DNA from: Pratylenchus scribneri
Taxonomy: Eukaryota > Nematoda > Chromadorea > Rhabditida > Pratylenchidae
DNA: 64,000 nt
NCBI GenBank assembly: GCA_030063045.1
Contig: JAQSEB010000003.1
Span: forward strand, 682,001 to 746,000
Reading direction: 5' to 3'
The notes below the pieces were generated by a model. That model ran no database searches, was not told the origin of the DNA, and worked only from the letters and a program-made list of their open reading frames with translations. The translations under genes and the position numbers were made by a program. Of the stretch, positions 36,201-48,319 are shown piece after piece. How positions within the stretch are numbered: position 1 is the first letter of the stretch; every line of letters begins with the position of its first letter.

Positions 36201-39200
36201 AAAATATTAATATCTTTTCGTTATAATAAATAATAAATTAAGTCAAATTAAATTATTCACAAAATCATTTTCTTCCCAGCAGATAATATTCTTTTGAATT
36301 TAAGTTTTAACATAGAAACAAAATACTTATAATAAGCATTTTTAATTTAAAAAATTTATTATCAGGCCAATTTTTAATCTAATTAATTTTATAACCTAGG
36401 AATTTTAGTATCAGGAAATAAATTAGTTCAAATTATTTCAAAATCGTTTTCCTCAAGATGCCGTTCTGTTGACTTCGACACAGAAAATCTGTAAGTTCAA
36501 CAATATGTATAGTAAACCGATTATTAAATTAGGGTTGCACCCCGTCCCCGGGCTTTTTTGCCCTCCCCCCCCCCGTCCCCCATCCCCGTCCCCGAAAATT
36601 TGGGAGCCATTCTACGCTCCCCTCCTCGTGAGGTCGGAGATTTCGGAGGAAATTTTAAGGAATTTTTTTTGAAAAACTCAACTAAATATCTTTTTTTCTT
36701 TATTTTCTTGCATATAAAATGATATTTATACGTTAAATCATCTTCTTTTTTCATTTCACAATTCATTATAAAAATTTTTTTGAAAGATGAAAAAAAAAGT
36801 TGCAAAATCCCCGAAATTTCGGGGTCCCCGCCCCCGTCCCCGGGATTTTTTGCCCCCGTCCTCCGTCCCCGAAATTTGGAAAATCCCCGTCCCCGAAGCT
36901 TGCCTCCCCGCAATTCCCCGTCCCCGAAAATCGTTCCCCGGGCTCCGGGGTGCAACCCTATATTAAATTACCAAAATTAAGGACTTGCCATTTATATGCC
37001 CAAACAAAACATTGGACATTGGGCGCCAATGACGAAAAGCCATTGGTGGAGAATTTGGCGGAAAGCGTCGACTTGGACCATTATGAGAACACATGTTTAT
37101 TAGGTACTGCTGATTATTGAATAAATGGATGAAATAATAAAAAAAACTTATTAAAAATAACAAAAGATTGATATTGGGGGTATAAATAAGAATATTATGA
37201 AATCCATTTTAAAATTTATAATCTGTTTATCTGTGACCAAAAAGAATAATCTTGCTCAAGGATCAAACAATTAAATTAATTGATAATTTTTGGCTTTATT
37301 TTATTTTTAATGATTTTTATTTTAGTTTTTTTTTGGTACTTATGGAGATTGGCCCCTACAAGAGAAAGGACGGAGAGGGAGGGAAGGAATTGATGGAAGG
37401 GAAATGTGTCACTCATCATATTGAGATGAAGGGAATGGATTCAGCGAGGGAGAAATGAATTTCCTCGTGCGGGGAAGATTCCTAAAACGGTAAAATGTGA
37501 ACTAAGAATTAAATATAAAATTGGAATAAAAATCAGAGAAAAAAACTTAGTTCATCACAAACAAAAGTGTTTTTATTTCATCCAAATATTGTGTTTTTAA
37601 TTCTATTATTTTTTCAAACATTTTTTTAAAGAATTGTGTATTTGTGTTCTAGACATTTTCTATTTTTATTTTCCTAAACATTGAATGATTTTGTTTTTAT
37701 AAATTTTAAAAAATATTTAGTTTTTTAATGTTTTAATTTTATATATACTGTGTAACCTCTTTTGATTTCCCATGGGGAATTATTTTTCAACTCCTTAAAA
37801 ATTGGGAAAATTAGAGTCTAACTCCTTTAATTTGTGGATATTTATGAATTAAACACATAAGATTTTGTAGATCTTTAAAGAATTTAGAAAATTCGATTAA
37901 AATTTATTTTAATTTATATTGCCTAGTTATGAATCTTCAAAATCGAGGGTGGGGAATTAAAAGAGTTATACATTAAATATTTTATTATTTTTATTCAGAA
38001 TTATTTTAATTTTTAATCAAAACTTTAAATTAGAATTTGCACCGTTTAGGAATCTTCCCCGCACGAGGAAATTCATTTCTCCCTTGCTGAATCCATTCCC
38101 TTCATCTCAATATGATGAGTGACACATTTCCCTTCCATCAATTCCCTCCCTTCCATCAGTCCTTTCTCTTGTAGGGGCCAATCTCCATAAGTACCTTTTT
38201 TTTAAATGATTGTAAACGAATTCAAAAGAATATACTCTGATTTGAATCTCCTCATTAGATGAGTGTCATTTGCTATTATTATTGGATACTAATATTCTAA
38301 TCGCAAAAGGAACAAGTTCAAATTAGTTAGTTCCTTCCTATTCCTAATAATTTTCTAAAAATTATTAATTTAAAAATTGTGAAAATTACAATAAGCAATT
38401 ATTTTTTCAAAATTCATTCTAATTCTAGATTTGGATCGCTGTGGCACTCGCCATCTGGCATTTGTGCTAATTCGCAACGCCGAGTTGGCCGGCTTCTCCG
38501 TTGCACTGGGCAATTTGTCGGCCAGCGTTTGCCTCACTCGATGCTTGGACTCGCCGCCAGCATTTTGCCGTTCCGTCCAATTTCGTCCCCAAACGAGTGA
38601 ATGCCTATTGGGCACTGACCGACCAATTTCGCCAATTCCCTCGGATGAAATGGACATTTTCGAGCCTATTTGTCTTCCGGATCCACCGTCTACGTCCACG
38701 TTGGAATGTTTGGGTGAACATGTTTTCGAACGAATTCCAAATATGGAATTGAGGGCGGAAGGAGGAGGCGAAGGACAGACGAAGGCGGCCACCGATGGCA
38801 TAGGTGAGTAAAGAAGACAAAATATTATCGTGCCAACTTGGCGCTGTTTAAAATAACTCATCAAGTCCTGAACAAATTTTCGTGTTTTTATATTTCAGTA
38901 TCTTTTTAAAAATATACAATGTTAGCTATCTAACAATAATAATTTTATTTAAATTAGTTCAGAATAGAGTGAATTGTGCCCTTAAAAACTTTTAAAATGT
39001 CCATTGTTATGGAATTTCTAGTGAGAATCTTTTTGGACATAGTTTCGTATATTCTGAACTAATTTAAATAAAATTTATTTAAATTGAGAGCCAAGAATCT
39101 GTTCTTTAATTTGATAACAAAAACATCAAAATTTAATTAATTTCTTGATGAGTTATTGTAAATGGCGTAAAATTGAGAGTATCGTATAACCTCCTTTAAA

Positions 39201-42200
39201 ACCTTTCCCTCTACTAATTCGCTATTCTCCACTTTGAGGATATATTTACTAGTAGTAGTAGTAGTAGTAGGGTGAATTCTAAAATATTTTTTTAAATTTC
39301 ATTTTCTTTATTCCCCCAAAGCTCTAAAAATCCATTATAATTTGTAAAATACCCCAAATTTTCCCACTTTTTGAAGGTTTGAAAAATAATTCCACTAGGG
39401 GTTTTAAAAGAAGTCATAAGATATCTTGAAATTGGCATATAATTTTTTGAATTCTCCAAATTTGAATATCACAGCAGATATTCCCGGTTTGCCATTGGAA
39501 GAATGCTTGGATGCATGCATTCTGGACGAGACTTGCCAATCATTTAATTATCGTGCTGCTTCCAATGCTGAAGAGGAGGAAGGTGACGTTCCAGCCCTAT
39601 GCCGCCTTTTTCCCTTTAATCGGGCCGACAATCGGACATTGCCCGTTTTAATTCAGGTAATTGAAAAAAAATTGTTTGTGGCCATAATTAAGAATACAAA
39701 ATTAGTAAACTAAATTGATAAAATCATAGGATCTTTTGAAAATAAATTATTTAACCATATTAGTTTGCCGTATTTTTTGGGTAAGAAATTAATAAAAATA
39801 TTTTTAACATCTATTAATCTCAGAGCAAATTTTATTTGACTGCAAATTTTGTAAAAAAATTGATTAAAAAGTGACATTTTAATTTCGGGAAAAAATGACT
39901 TGATGCAATTTTCATTTAAATTTTTTGCATTTGATCTTTTCCCTATTTGTGTGAATTAAAAAAGACATATTTTTCGACACCTAAACAATCTATAGAATTT
40001 TTTTCTAATTAATTTTCTATCAAAATTTTGAGAAAAAGCATTTTAAAAATTTATGAATGAATAAAATTTATGCATTTTTGAAAAGAATATTTTTCTTAGG
40101 TTAATTTTATACATTTTTAGATGAAATTAATTAAAATATATTCATTTCAATCCATTAATTTTTAAGGAATTATTTTTGACCCAAAATTGAATAAACATTT
40201 TTAGAAAAATAAAACAATTGCACGAATTTTTTTATAAATTTTTTGCATTTTATTTTTAACCTTTTTGAGATTAAATAAAATAAAATATATTTTTCAATAT
40301 CTAAATAATCTCTTAGAATTATTTTCAGTATTAATTGTCATTCAAAATTTTGAGAAAAAGCATTTTAAAAATTTGCAAAAAAATAGTCCTATTTGATTAA
40401 ATGCATGCATTTTTGGGAAAAATATTTAATAATATTAACTTTATTCTTTTTTGAGTTTATTACAAATAAAAAATATTTGTATACATTTATCGAAATTAAT
40501 TTTGACTTAAAATAGCTTAAAATGTAAAGAAGAAAACATTTGAATTTCGGCAAAAATTGATTTGATGCAATTTTTTATTTAATTTTTTTGCATTTAACCT
40601 TTTTCCAATTTAAGAAAAAATTAATTAAAACATATTTTTGATACCTAAACAATCCTATAGAATTATTTATTGATTAATTTTCTGTCAAATTTTTACAAAA
40701 AAAAAACATTTAAAAATTTGAAAAAAAATGTCCCATCGAAAAAATAGTTTGATATATTAATTTAACTTAATGATTTTTGAAAGATATTAAATAAAATATA
40801 TTTTTTCTAGGCCAATTAAAATTTCTAATATTATATATGACACAAAATGCCTTAAAAAATTATGAGAAAAATTTTCGATTTTTAGACAAATATGCCCTCA
40901 CTCATGCAATATTTTTAATCATAATTTTTGCATGTGATTTTTTCCCTATTTTACATTAAATAAAATAAAACATATTTTTCAACATCTCTTTGTCCATAAG
41001 AATTTAAAAAACTATTGAGTGAAATTCAAAATTCTGAGAAAAAGTATTTTAAAAATTTACAAAATTTATCCAATAAAAAAATTATTTTAACCTTATGATT
41101 TTTTCCATTTTGAAAAATATTAATTAAAATATATTTTTCTATATCAAAAAATATATCTAATATTTTTTTGACCTAGATTACTTAGTAAATTTTGAGAAAA
41201 AAATTTTCAATTTTGACAAAAATACCCTTGAAGCAATTTTGGATAAAAATTTTTTGCATTTAATCTTTTCCCTATTTGATATTATATACAATATAAAAAG
41301 CTTTGTCGCCTCGGTTTTGGCTTATAATAAGGTTCTGTTTGAGAGTTAGGGGATGGGACCTCGATAATTATATCCAAAATGCGTTCGTTTAGAGAAATTT
41401 AAGAGGGTTTGGTGTGAGGTTGATTTTGGCCAGGTGGTTAGCAGAGGGAGAAAACCGGTTTTTGGACTTAGAATTTGGCCGCTTTTTTTACATTTTCGTT
41501 TATAACTTTTTTTAAGTGGGTATATTGAGATGTTCTATAGCCCTCACCCCGCAACCAAGTGGGGGCTTCAAAATGGTATATAACATATTGGGCTGCGCAG
41601 CTTGGCCTAGGAGGAGTTTGTTAACTTCTATGCGCAGGTCATGATTTGGCCATTTCCCGCCCCAGAGCTAAGCCTATAGTGGAAGTTGGAGTTGGAAGGT
41701 GAAAATTGGGACTCGGGGGTTTTCGGCCATGGCGAATTCATATATCACATCAGTTTTGAGATACGCGCAAGTGGTGGTTTGCAAACCGGTTCAAAAATGT
41801 CCAAAAATTGGAATATGGATGGATTGATGTGAAATTTGGTATCTGGGGGTTTTCAGGTATGGAGAATTCAAATATGAAATCCGTTTTGAAATCCGCGCAA
41901 CAGATGGTTTGTAAACCGGTTTAAAAAAAGTCCAAAAATGGAAATTTAATCAGAATGAGATGAAATTTGGGATTCTGGGGTTTTCGAATATGGAGAATTC
42001 AAATAAGAAATTCGTTTTGCAAACCGCTCAAAGAGCGGTTTGCAAACCGGTTCAAAAATATTCACTTTTCCAAAATCCGAATCCCTAGGGTAGGTCGAAC
42101 GCGCCTTGGCGCGTTTACATACGCCCTCAACATATATCCCTCTCCCACATATTCCAAAACACCATCACGTATTCCTTACACCCGCTTTCCTTACGCCCCA

Positions 42201-45200
42201 CTTCCCTTACGTCCACTAGTTAAAATAAATAAAAAATATTTTTCCACAACTATTCATTATTATAGAATTATTAAAACTATTAAGTGAAATTCAAAATTTT
42301 GAGAAAAAGCATTTTTAAAATTTGCAATAAATAGTTTAATTTTATTTTTTTTTAAAAAATTAATTCTATTAATTTTGACCATTTTGAGATTTATTTAAAA
42401 TTTGCCATTTTTTAAATACAAATTGGGTATATTGGGTATAAATTAAATAAAATAATAGAAAAAATATTTTTGTGAATTTAATTATGCAATTTTTGTGAAT
42501 GCATACTAACCAAATTTTGGAGTAGCAAATTAAAATTAGCTATATTTTAACTTAATTTGACTATATTTTTTGAATTTTTATTTATCGTTATATTTATTTT
42601 CAGAATGTGGACTACTATGAATTGGCTTGCAGTCGAATATTCTTCACGATGAATCCGGCAAACCGAACGCATCATCAACCTGAATTAACAACAACAATTA
42701 CAACAAAATTGTCACCGCCACCAACAAGAAAGGAGAAAGAGGAAAAGAAAGTCGGCTCTGGCGGGGGAGGAGGAAAACAACCGCAAAAAGGGAATAAAAA
42801 TGAACAAAGAGAAAATGTTGTATTGGAATCAGCTGTCACTTCGGTCGAGACAAAAGTTGCAGGGAATAAAGAGGGAAATGGTGGACAACAAAAAACTGCT
42901 GCTTCTTTGGTTCCCGAAAATCAGACGACAACGGCATACAAAAATGTGGAAATGAGCCATCAAAATTGTACGGCAAATAAAGTGGCCGCACTTTTGGAGC
43001 CCGGACGTGTGCTTCGAATGGAACATCGAATGCAACATCGTAATTTAATTAAATAATTTCTAATTCAGGATTTGTTAGATGATTTTTTTGAGGACAAAAT
43101 TCCCAAGGAATATAGGAGATAAAATATTAAAAACTCCTTAGAAATTTTTTTTTGATATATTTCTCATAAATTTTCAAGAATTTATTTCGATGAATAATTT
43201 CAGATTCACTTTTTGGAATTAATTAATTCTTAAGATATTTTTTAGTATCTACTAAAATATAAAAATATGCAAAAAAATTCAAAATTTTTTAATAATGAAA
43301 TATAATAATAATAATTGATGGCATTCTTTGATAAAAATATTTTCAAAATTTATTAAAAAAATTATTTTTGACCAAAATTACTTAGGAAATTTGAGGTTAA
43401 AAAATATTTCGATTTCCTTATTTAGCCTTTTACAAATATTTTCATAATAAATTTATGAATTAATTTCCAAAACTAATCTGCATTTATCTAATTTTTACAA
43501 GGCAAATTCTCCTCAAATAAATCCTATTTTCACAGATGTGAATGTGCGCAATTTGGAACAATGCCAACGCATTTGCATACAATCAAAGGCATTCCATTGT
43601 GCCACATTTGCCTACAGTCAAAAGAGTCGAGATTGCATTTTAGCGAGTATTGTGCTGACAAATGGCGCAAATCAAACACCAGAATATTCCACAACAATTA
43701 CCCAAAAGAATCCAAATTTTGATTTGTACATAGTGAGGGAGGAGGTGAAATGCATTGAAGCTGAAAGCATTGCCAAAACACAGTCGACTTCAACAACAAA
43801 GACCACACTTTTGACAACAAAAACAACGGAGAAAATAACAACAACTGAACAGACAACGCCAGTAAATAATGTAGAGACGAATCAATTTGAAGTATTTGGC
43901 ACGGAAAGCACAGGAAAAGACCTTCAAACCGAGAAAATTGAGCCAAAATTTGAGAAAATTGAGCCAAAATCTGACCAAATTGATGAGACAAAACTTGCGG
44001 TGGAGCAAAATTCGTCACCGGCTTTCACGGAACCAGCCACATTTTTCCACGAGAAAATTATGCCGACCACCGCTGCCACCATTCCCACCACAATAAGGCA
44101 ACAAAAAATTGAGGAAACTACCACAACTACTGTCGAACAAATTCGACCAATCACAGAATTGCCATCTTCAAATGAACCAATGTCCTCACCATCCACGCCA
44201 CGTGAATCCGACGAGGAACCACCATTCCAAATGCAGAAGCCAAATAATGTTAATGGCGGTATTTCCATTGGTGGAGGTCGTCTTTCACCCCATCAAGTTC
44301 ATGCAGCCGCCTTTTGCGATTCACAAGGCGTGAATGTGACTTTTCGACTGATTGATGGAACGGTAAGTTTAAATTAAATTTTATAATAATTTGATAGTTC
44401 AAAATCAGTTTTATGAGTTCAAATTTTATAATTTGATAGTCCAAAATCGATTTTATAAAGATGTAGGTTTTAAAACCCGATATTCGTTTTTTGAAAAATG
44501 TCAGTTTTCGGTTTCGGTTTTTCTATTTTCGGTTATTTTTGGAAAAATTCTAAATTTCCGGTTTAAATTTCATCGATTTTCTGAAACGGAAATCGACTTT
44601 AGACTATTATATTTTTTATTTCTTTAAATATTCCATAGCGCTATTCCGGCGCCGTCTATGCCGCTGATCGTTTTACACAATGCCGACTCTTCGTTGAACA
44701 ACAAAATCAATTTGCATTCTTCGTTAATCGACCAAATGGACATTTGCAAAATTGGTGCAATGCTCAAGAAATTGTATGGAATTTTTAAATTTTTTAAAAT
44801 AGGAATTTAATGATTACTTAGATTTAAATTACTAAAAACTTTGCTCTATATTATTTTTAATTAATAATTCATCACATCATTTTATTGTAATTAAATATAG
44901 ATTTCACTATTAATTCCTAATTTCATTACTATTCTTTTTAATGTGTTGACTGAGCCCGTATAGCTTAATTGGTAAACAATTAAATTGACGGAAGGGCAGT
45001 TCGAACAAAGCTAAGGGCAAATTTTTAAAAAAATTATCTTTGTAATTTTTAAAAATAAAAATCCAATATTATTTTTTATTTTTTGAACTAATTTATTTAC
45101 CCTTATTTATAGAATTTGATTAATTCTTATGGACGGAAATAAAAAAAAAGAATTATATTGGATACGAGTTTAATGGCCCCAATCAAATTTATTTTCTAGA

Positions 45201-48200
45201 CAATTTTGGATTTATAATTAAATTTTTAAAACAACGGAAAAAATTCTATTCAATATAGGATGGCCAAATGAGCGTCATATTGGTCCTTTCAAATGACCAA
45301 GGCGTTCCGTTGGAAATCACCACCAAGGATGATCTTTTCTTCTTTATTTCATGCAATTATGGCATTGGTGAGACCTCACCGTTCCGAGATGGAATTGTGG
45401 TCAGTGGACTTGGCATTGGCGCGGAATTGGGCCGATTGCAACAACAAGTTTCCCAAATGGAGCAACAACAACAACAAATGCAACAAGAAAAGAAAGACAA
45501 AAGAGTAAAGTTGAAAATTGTGCGCAATGGAATGCCAGTTAGCAATGTTTATATTGGCGAACAGTTGGTTGCTATTGTGGAGAGCAACAATTTAAATGGT
45601 AATTTATAATTTTAAATATAAAATGTTACATTTACTAAAAGATGTGAAATTTTTGTAAAATATTGAATTAAAACAATCATAAATTTTATAAAATCTTACG
45701 GTCCAGAAAATTTTTAATTAAATTCTTCTTAATTGAATTTTAAATCTTTTAATTGAATCTTTCCAAAAAACTTTTAATTGAATCTTTCCGGAAATATTTA
45801 TTTAAAATTTTTCCAAAAAAATTTTAATATTTCCGAAAAATTTTAATTAAATATTTCCGGAAAATTTTTAATAAAATCTTTTTTGAAAAATTTATTAATT
45901 GAATTAAATTTTCATATCCCTCTCTCATAAAAATTCAAATCAATTTCTGCTTTTGAATTACTTCTACAGTCTACACTATTTAATTTAAACAAAATAATTG
46001 CATTTTTTATTTTTTAGTAAATTGAAATTCAATAAATTTAAAATAAATGTCGATAAATTTTTATTATAAAAAATTAGCCAAATAATTAATTAAAAATTAA
46101 GCCGGCACATTCCGTGTCGCTGAATGTAATGCCACTCGTGTGCCACCATCAACTGACAAATTGCCACCAATAAATTTACTCCTTAACAAACCCACCAATT
46201 CAATTCCATTACTCGATAATCGAGGCTGCACCCTTTTGCCCGAAATAATGGGCAATATGCGACGAGTTGGCGATCATATGGAAGCACCATTGATTGCATT
46301 TCGCATTGATGGCAGTAATGAGCTGGACATGTTCGAAGAGTTTTATAGATTATTTAATTTAAATATTTTTTAAAGAATTTGTTCTGTAATCATTTGTCGT
46401 GGTCACTGCGTTCAACAGGTGAAAATTTGATTCAAGCTTGCCATAATATAAAATTTTTATTTGGTCTGAATTTTGCCAAATTTTGTTTAATTTTTCAAAA
46501 TTTGTCAGATTTTTTCCAGATTTTTAAATTTATTTGAAAAATTTTCGGCCTATCAGTAGCCATTTTTTGACTAAATTTCTGCATATTGAGGATTTTTTTT
46601 TGCTAAAATTTTTCTTGTAATTTTAAAATATTTCTTATTTTAATTTCTCACAAATAATACAAATTATATAAGTTAAATATGAAGAGTTTTATAAGCATTT
46701 ATTTTGTTCATTATACCTTTTTAAACATGCGAGATTTTTATAACATTTTCGAAAAATTTTCCAGAATTATGACTGATTTTTGAACCTTAAGGCCAGAATT
46801 TTTGTTTTTAGATAAAGGCATCCCTGAATTAATTGAATTTGCTTTGTGAAATTAATTAAAATTTTTAGCCGGAACAATGTGATCGACCTGCTACACGATT
46901 TGGAAGAATGAGCGGAAAACAATTACTTAATTCTGGTTTGACCGATGAAGGTGACAAAATTACAGTAGATCAACGCATAAGAGTGTTGGTTATGAGGGAT
47001 GAGGAAGAAGGGGACGAAACACAACAATCGGGGCAACCTTCATTAACGACTGGCAACAAAAAGGGTCAACAACAATTAAATGACAGCCAAAAGAAACGGC
47101 TGGATTTGGCCAAGGCCATTTTTGATGAGCAAAGGGAGGAAGCAGAAGATGAAGGCCAAGGCCGACTGCTTGAGGGAAATCCAACTTTGGGTGGTGGTTC
47201 ATTCAAAGCTTCGAACGGTGAGAAATTGGGAAAATATTGTAAAAAATGAATTTGACCACGGGCACACAGTTTAAAAATCTTTTTCAAAAATATATTTATT
47301 TATTTTCGAAAAAATTTTTTACGAAAAATAGTTTTTTTTTAAATTTGTTTTTAAGCAAAAATACAAATTGTTTAAAATTTATTTTGCACGAAAATACATT
47401 TATTTTTTGTGCCTTACCAAAATTTCAAATTATTTGAAATGTATTGTCCAAAAATACAAATTATTTAAAATATATTCCAAAATACATTTATTTTTTGTGT
47501 TTTATCCAAAACACAAATTTTTGAAATTTATCTTGCCCAAAAATACAAATTTTTTAATATATATTTTGCCTAAAAACACAAATTATTTTAAATGTATTTT
47601 GCCCAAAAAACACGAAGTATTTAAAATGTATTTTGCCTAAAAAAATTATTTAAAATGTATTTTGGTTAAAAAAACACAAATTATTTAAAACGTATTTTGG
47701 CCAAAAAACATAAATTATTTAAAATGTAATTTGCCCAAAAACACAAATTATTTAAAATGTATTTTGCCCAAAAAACACAAATTATTTAAAATGTATTTTA
47801 GCCAAAAAACACAAATTAATGTATTTTGCCCAAAAAAAGACAAATTATTTAAAATTTAATTTGCCCAAAAAAGACAAATTATTTTAAAATGTATTTAGCC
47901 TAAAACACAAATTATTTAAAACGTTTTTTGCCTAAAAACACAAATTTATTTTCCCAAAAATCCAAATTATTTAAAATGCGTTTTACCCAAAAAAACAAAT
48001 TATTTAAAATGTATTTTACAATTTATTTGAATGAATAAAAAAATTAAAAATAATCCCAATACTAGGCGACATTTGCCTGAATCCATTGCTCATACTCCTA
48101 ATGGTCATGCTTTTCGTCTTGGCCATCACTGCACTGTTTGTCTCTTTGATAACTCATTGGTGCCGGCGTAAAAATGCGCGAACAAATTTCTATCCAACTA

Positions 48201-48319
48201 GGTAAAAATTCTTTAATTTTTGGCCAATAATCGACTCATTTTAAAGCACTTTCAGTACCGAATTGAGCAACCATCATTTTCACATTCCACGAATTCTGGA
48301 CCGAGGATATATGGGCTGA
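33257..48319 (+). CDS. NOAH-like (NompA family) PAN + ZP apical matrix protein, complete
   Basis: A transmembrane cuticle/apical matrix protein. Exons: 33257-33323, 33758-34080, 34582-34869, 35569-35972, 36458-36490, 36982-37103, 38429-38803, 39478-39656, 42604-43039, 43536-44362, 44639-44773, 45259-45598, 46102-46339, 46376-46418, 46869-47217, 48066-48201, 48256-48319. All phases join without a stop to give about 1,452 residues. It has a signal peptide (1-20), a low-complexity Gln/Glu region (to ~180), five PAN modules (about 185-330, 325-412, 413-500, 505-605, 718-810; each with the CLxxCL/CRSVxF cysteine pattern), a Thr/Ser linker (~815-985), and a ZP domain (~995-1,275; FCDSQGVNVTFRL, FISCNYG, CSVIICRGHC). 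A transmembrane helix (~1,393-1,420, LLILLMVMLFVLAITALFV) follows, then a 30-residue tail. Five PAN plus ZP is the NOAH/NompA layout of proteins that attach epidermis and sensilla to cuticle. NOAH-1 rather than NOAH-2 is a guess. No clear RxKR site was seen. Confidence 0.9.
35029..35138. mobile_element. 110-bp hAT-like MITE with perfect 8-bp target duplication
   Basis: The ends are TAGAGATCGGAC and its exact complement GTCCGATCTCTA. Both sides are flanked by CTTAATAT (35,021-35,028 and 35,139-35,146). The interior is made of nested ATCGATATATCG palindromes. It lies in the third intron of the NOAH-like gene. Confidence 0.92.
36530..36960. mobile_element. 431-bp hAT-like MITE with perfect 8-bp target duplication
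   Basis: The ends are TAGGGTTGCACCCCG and its exact complement. The flanks are TATTAAAT on both sides (36,522-36,529 and 36,961-36,968). The subterminal regions are CCCCGTCCCCG-rich, inverted at the two ends. TAGGGTTG ends and 8-bp duplications are typical of hAT elements. It sits in the intron between two exons of PAN module 2, 21 bp before the 36,982 exon. Confidence 0.93.
37332..38205. mobile_element. Long inverted repeat (~170-bp arms) in a NOAH intron
   Basis: The arm 37,332-37,500 (GGTACTTATGGAGATTGGCC to GAAGATTCCTAAAACGGT) is matched in reverse complement by 38,036-38,205 (ACCGTTTAGGAATCTTCC to GTACC) at high identity over most of its length. It encloses about 530 bp of AT-rich sequence. 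Its copy edges are not sharp enough for me to name a target duplication. It lies wholly in the intron 37,104-38,428. Confidence 0.88.
38850..39180. mobile_element. Hairpin MITE with AATAACTCATCAAG ends
   Basis: AATAACTCATCAAG near 38,851 and its exact complement CTTGATGAGTTATT near 39,152-39,165 bound the element, with imperfect extension outward. Subterminal TTCAGAATA/TATTCTGAA words are also inverted. A relative lies at 50,676-50,995, and further diverged relatives lie near 9,650, 19,840 and 30,240. It lies in the intron 38,804-39,477. Confidence 0.8.
39249..39271. repeat. (TAG)n microsatellite
   Basis: About seven tandem AGT/TAG triplets inside an intron. Confidence 0.95.
39790..42330. 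repeat. Degenerate ~330-bp tandem repeat, interrupted by a ~0.9-kb insert
   Basis: TTTTTTGCATTT followed by a (T/C)CTTTTTCC(C/A)TATTT-like word recurs near 39,930, 40,237, 40,590, 40,931 and 41,255. GAGAAAAAGCATTTTAAAAATTT recurs near 40,030, 40,350, 40,695, 41,035 and 42,300. A GC-richer block at about 41,295-42,215 separates the fifth copy's first half from its second half and so looks like an insertion. The whole array fills the 2.9-kb intron between PAN-4 exons. Confidence 0.65.
41700..42060. repeat. Three ~125-bp tandem units with a GTTTGCAAACCGGTT core
   Basis: Near 41,700-41,800, 41,820-41,925 and 41,945-42,055 each unit has GGGGTTTTC, then ATGGAGAATTCA, then a dyad GGTTTG(C/T)AAACCGGTT. 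They lie in the block that interrupts the 330-bp repeat. Confidence 0.75.
44954..45018 (+). pseudogene. tRNA-like fossil (possible tRNA pseudogene or SINE head)
   Basis: GCCCGTA at the left pairs six of seven with TAAGGGC at the right. TAGCTTAATTGG fits the internal A box and AGTTCGAAC fits much of the B box. D, anticodon and T stems do not pair well and the length (65) is short, so it is not a functional tRNA. It lies in the NOAH intron 44,774-45,258. Confidence 0.3.
47290..48020. repeat. Minisatellite, ~33-bp unit, ~20 copies
   Basis: Units read AAACACAAATTATTTAAAAT then GTATTTTGCCC with A-run length variation. It fills the intron just before the transmembrane exon. The unit is the reverse complement of the array at 31,370-31,735. 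Confidence 0.9.
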
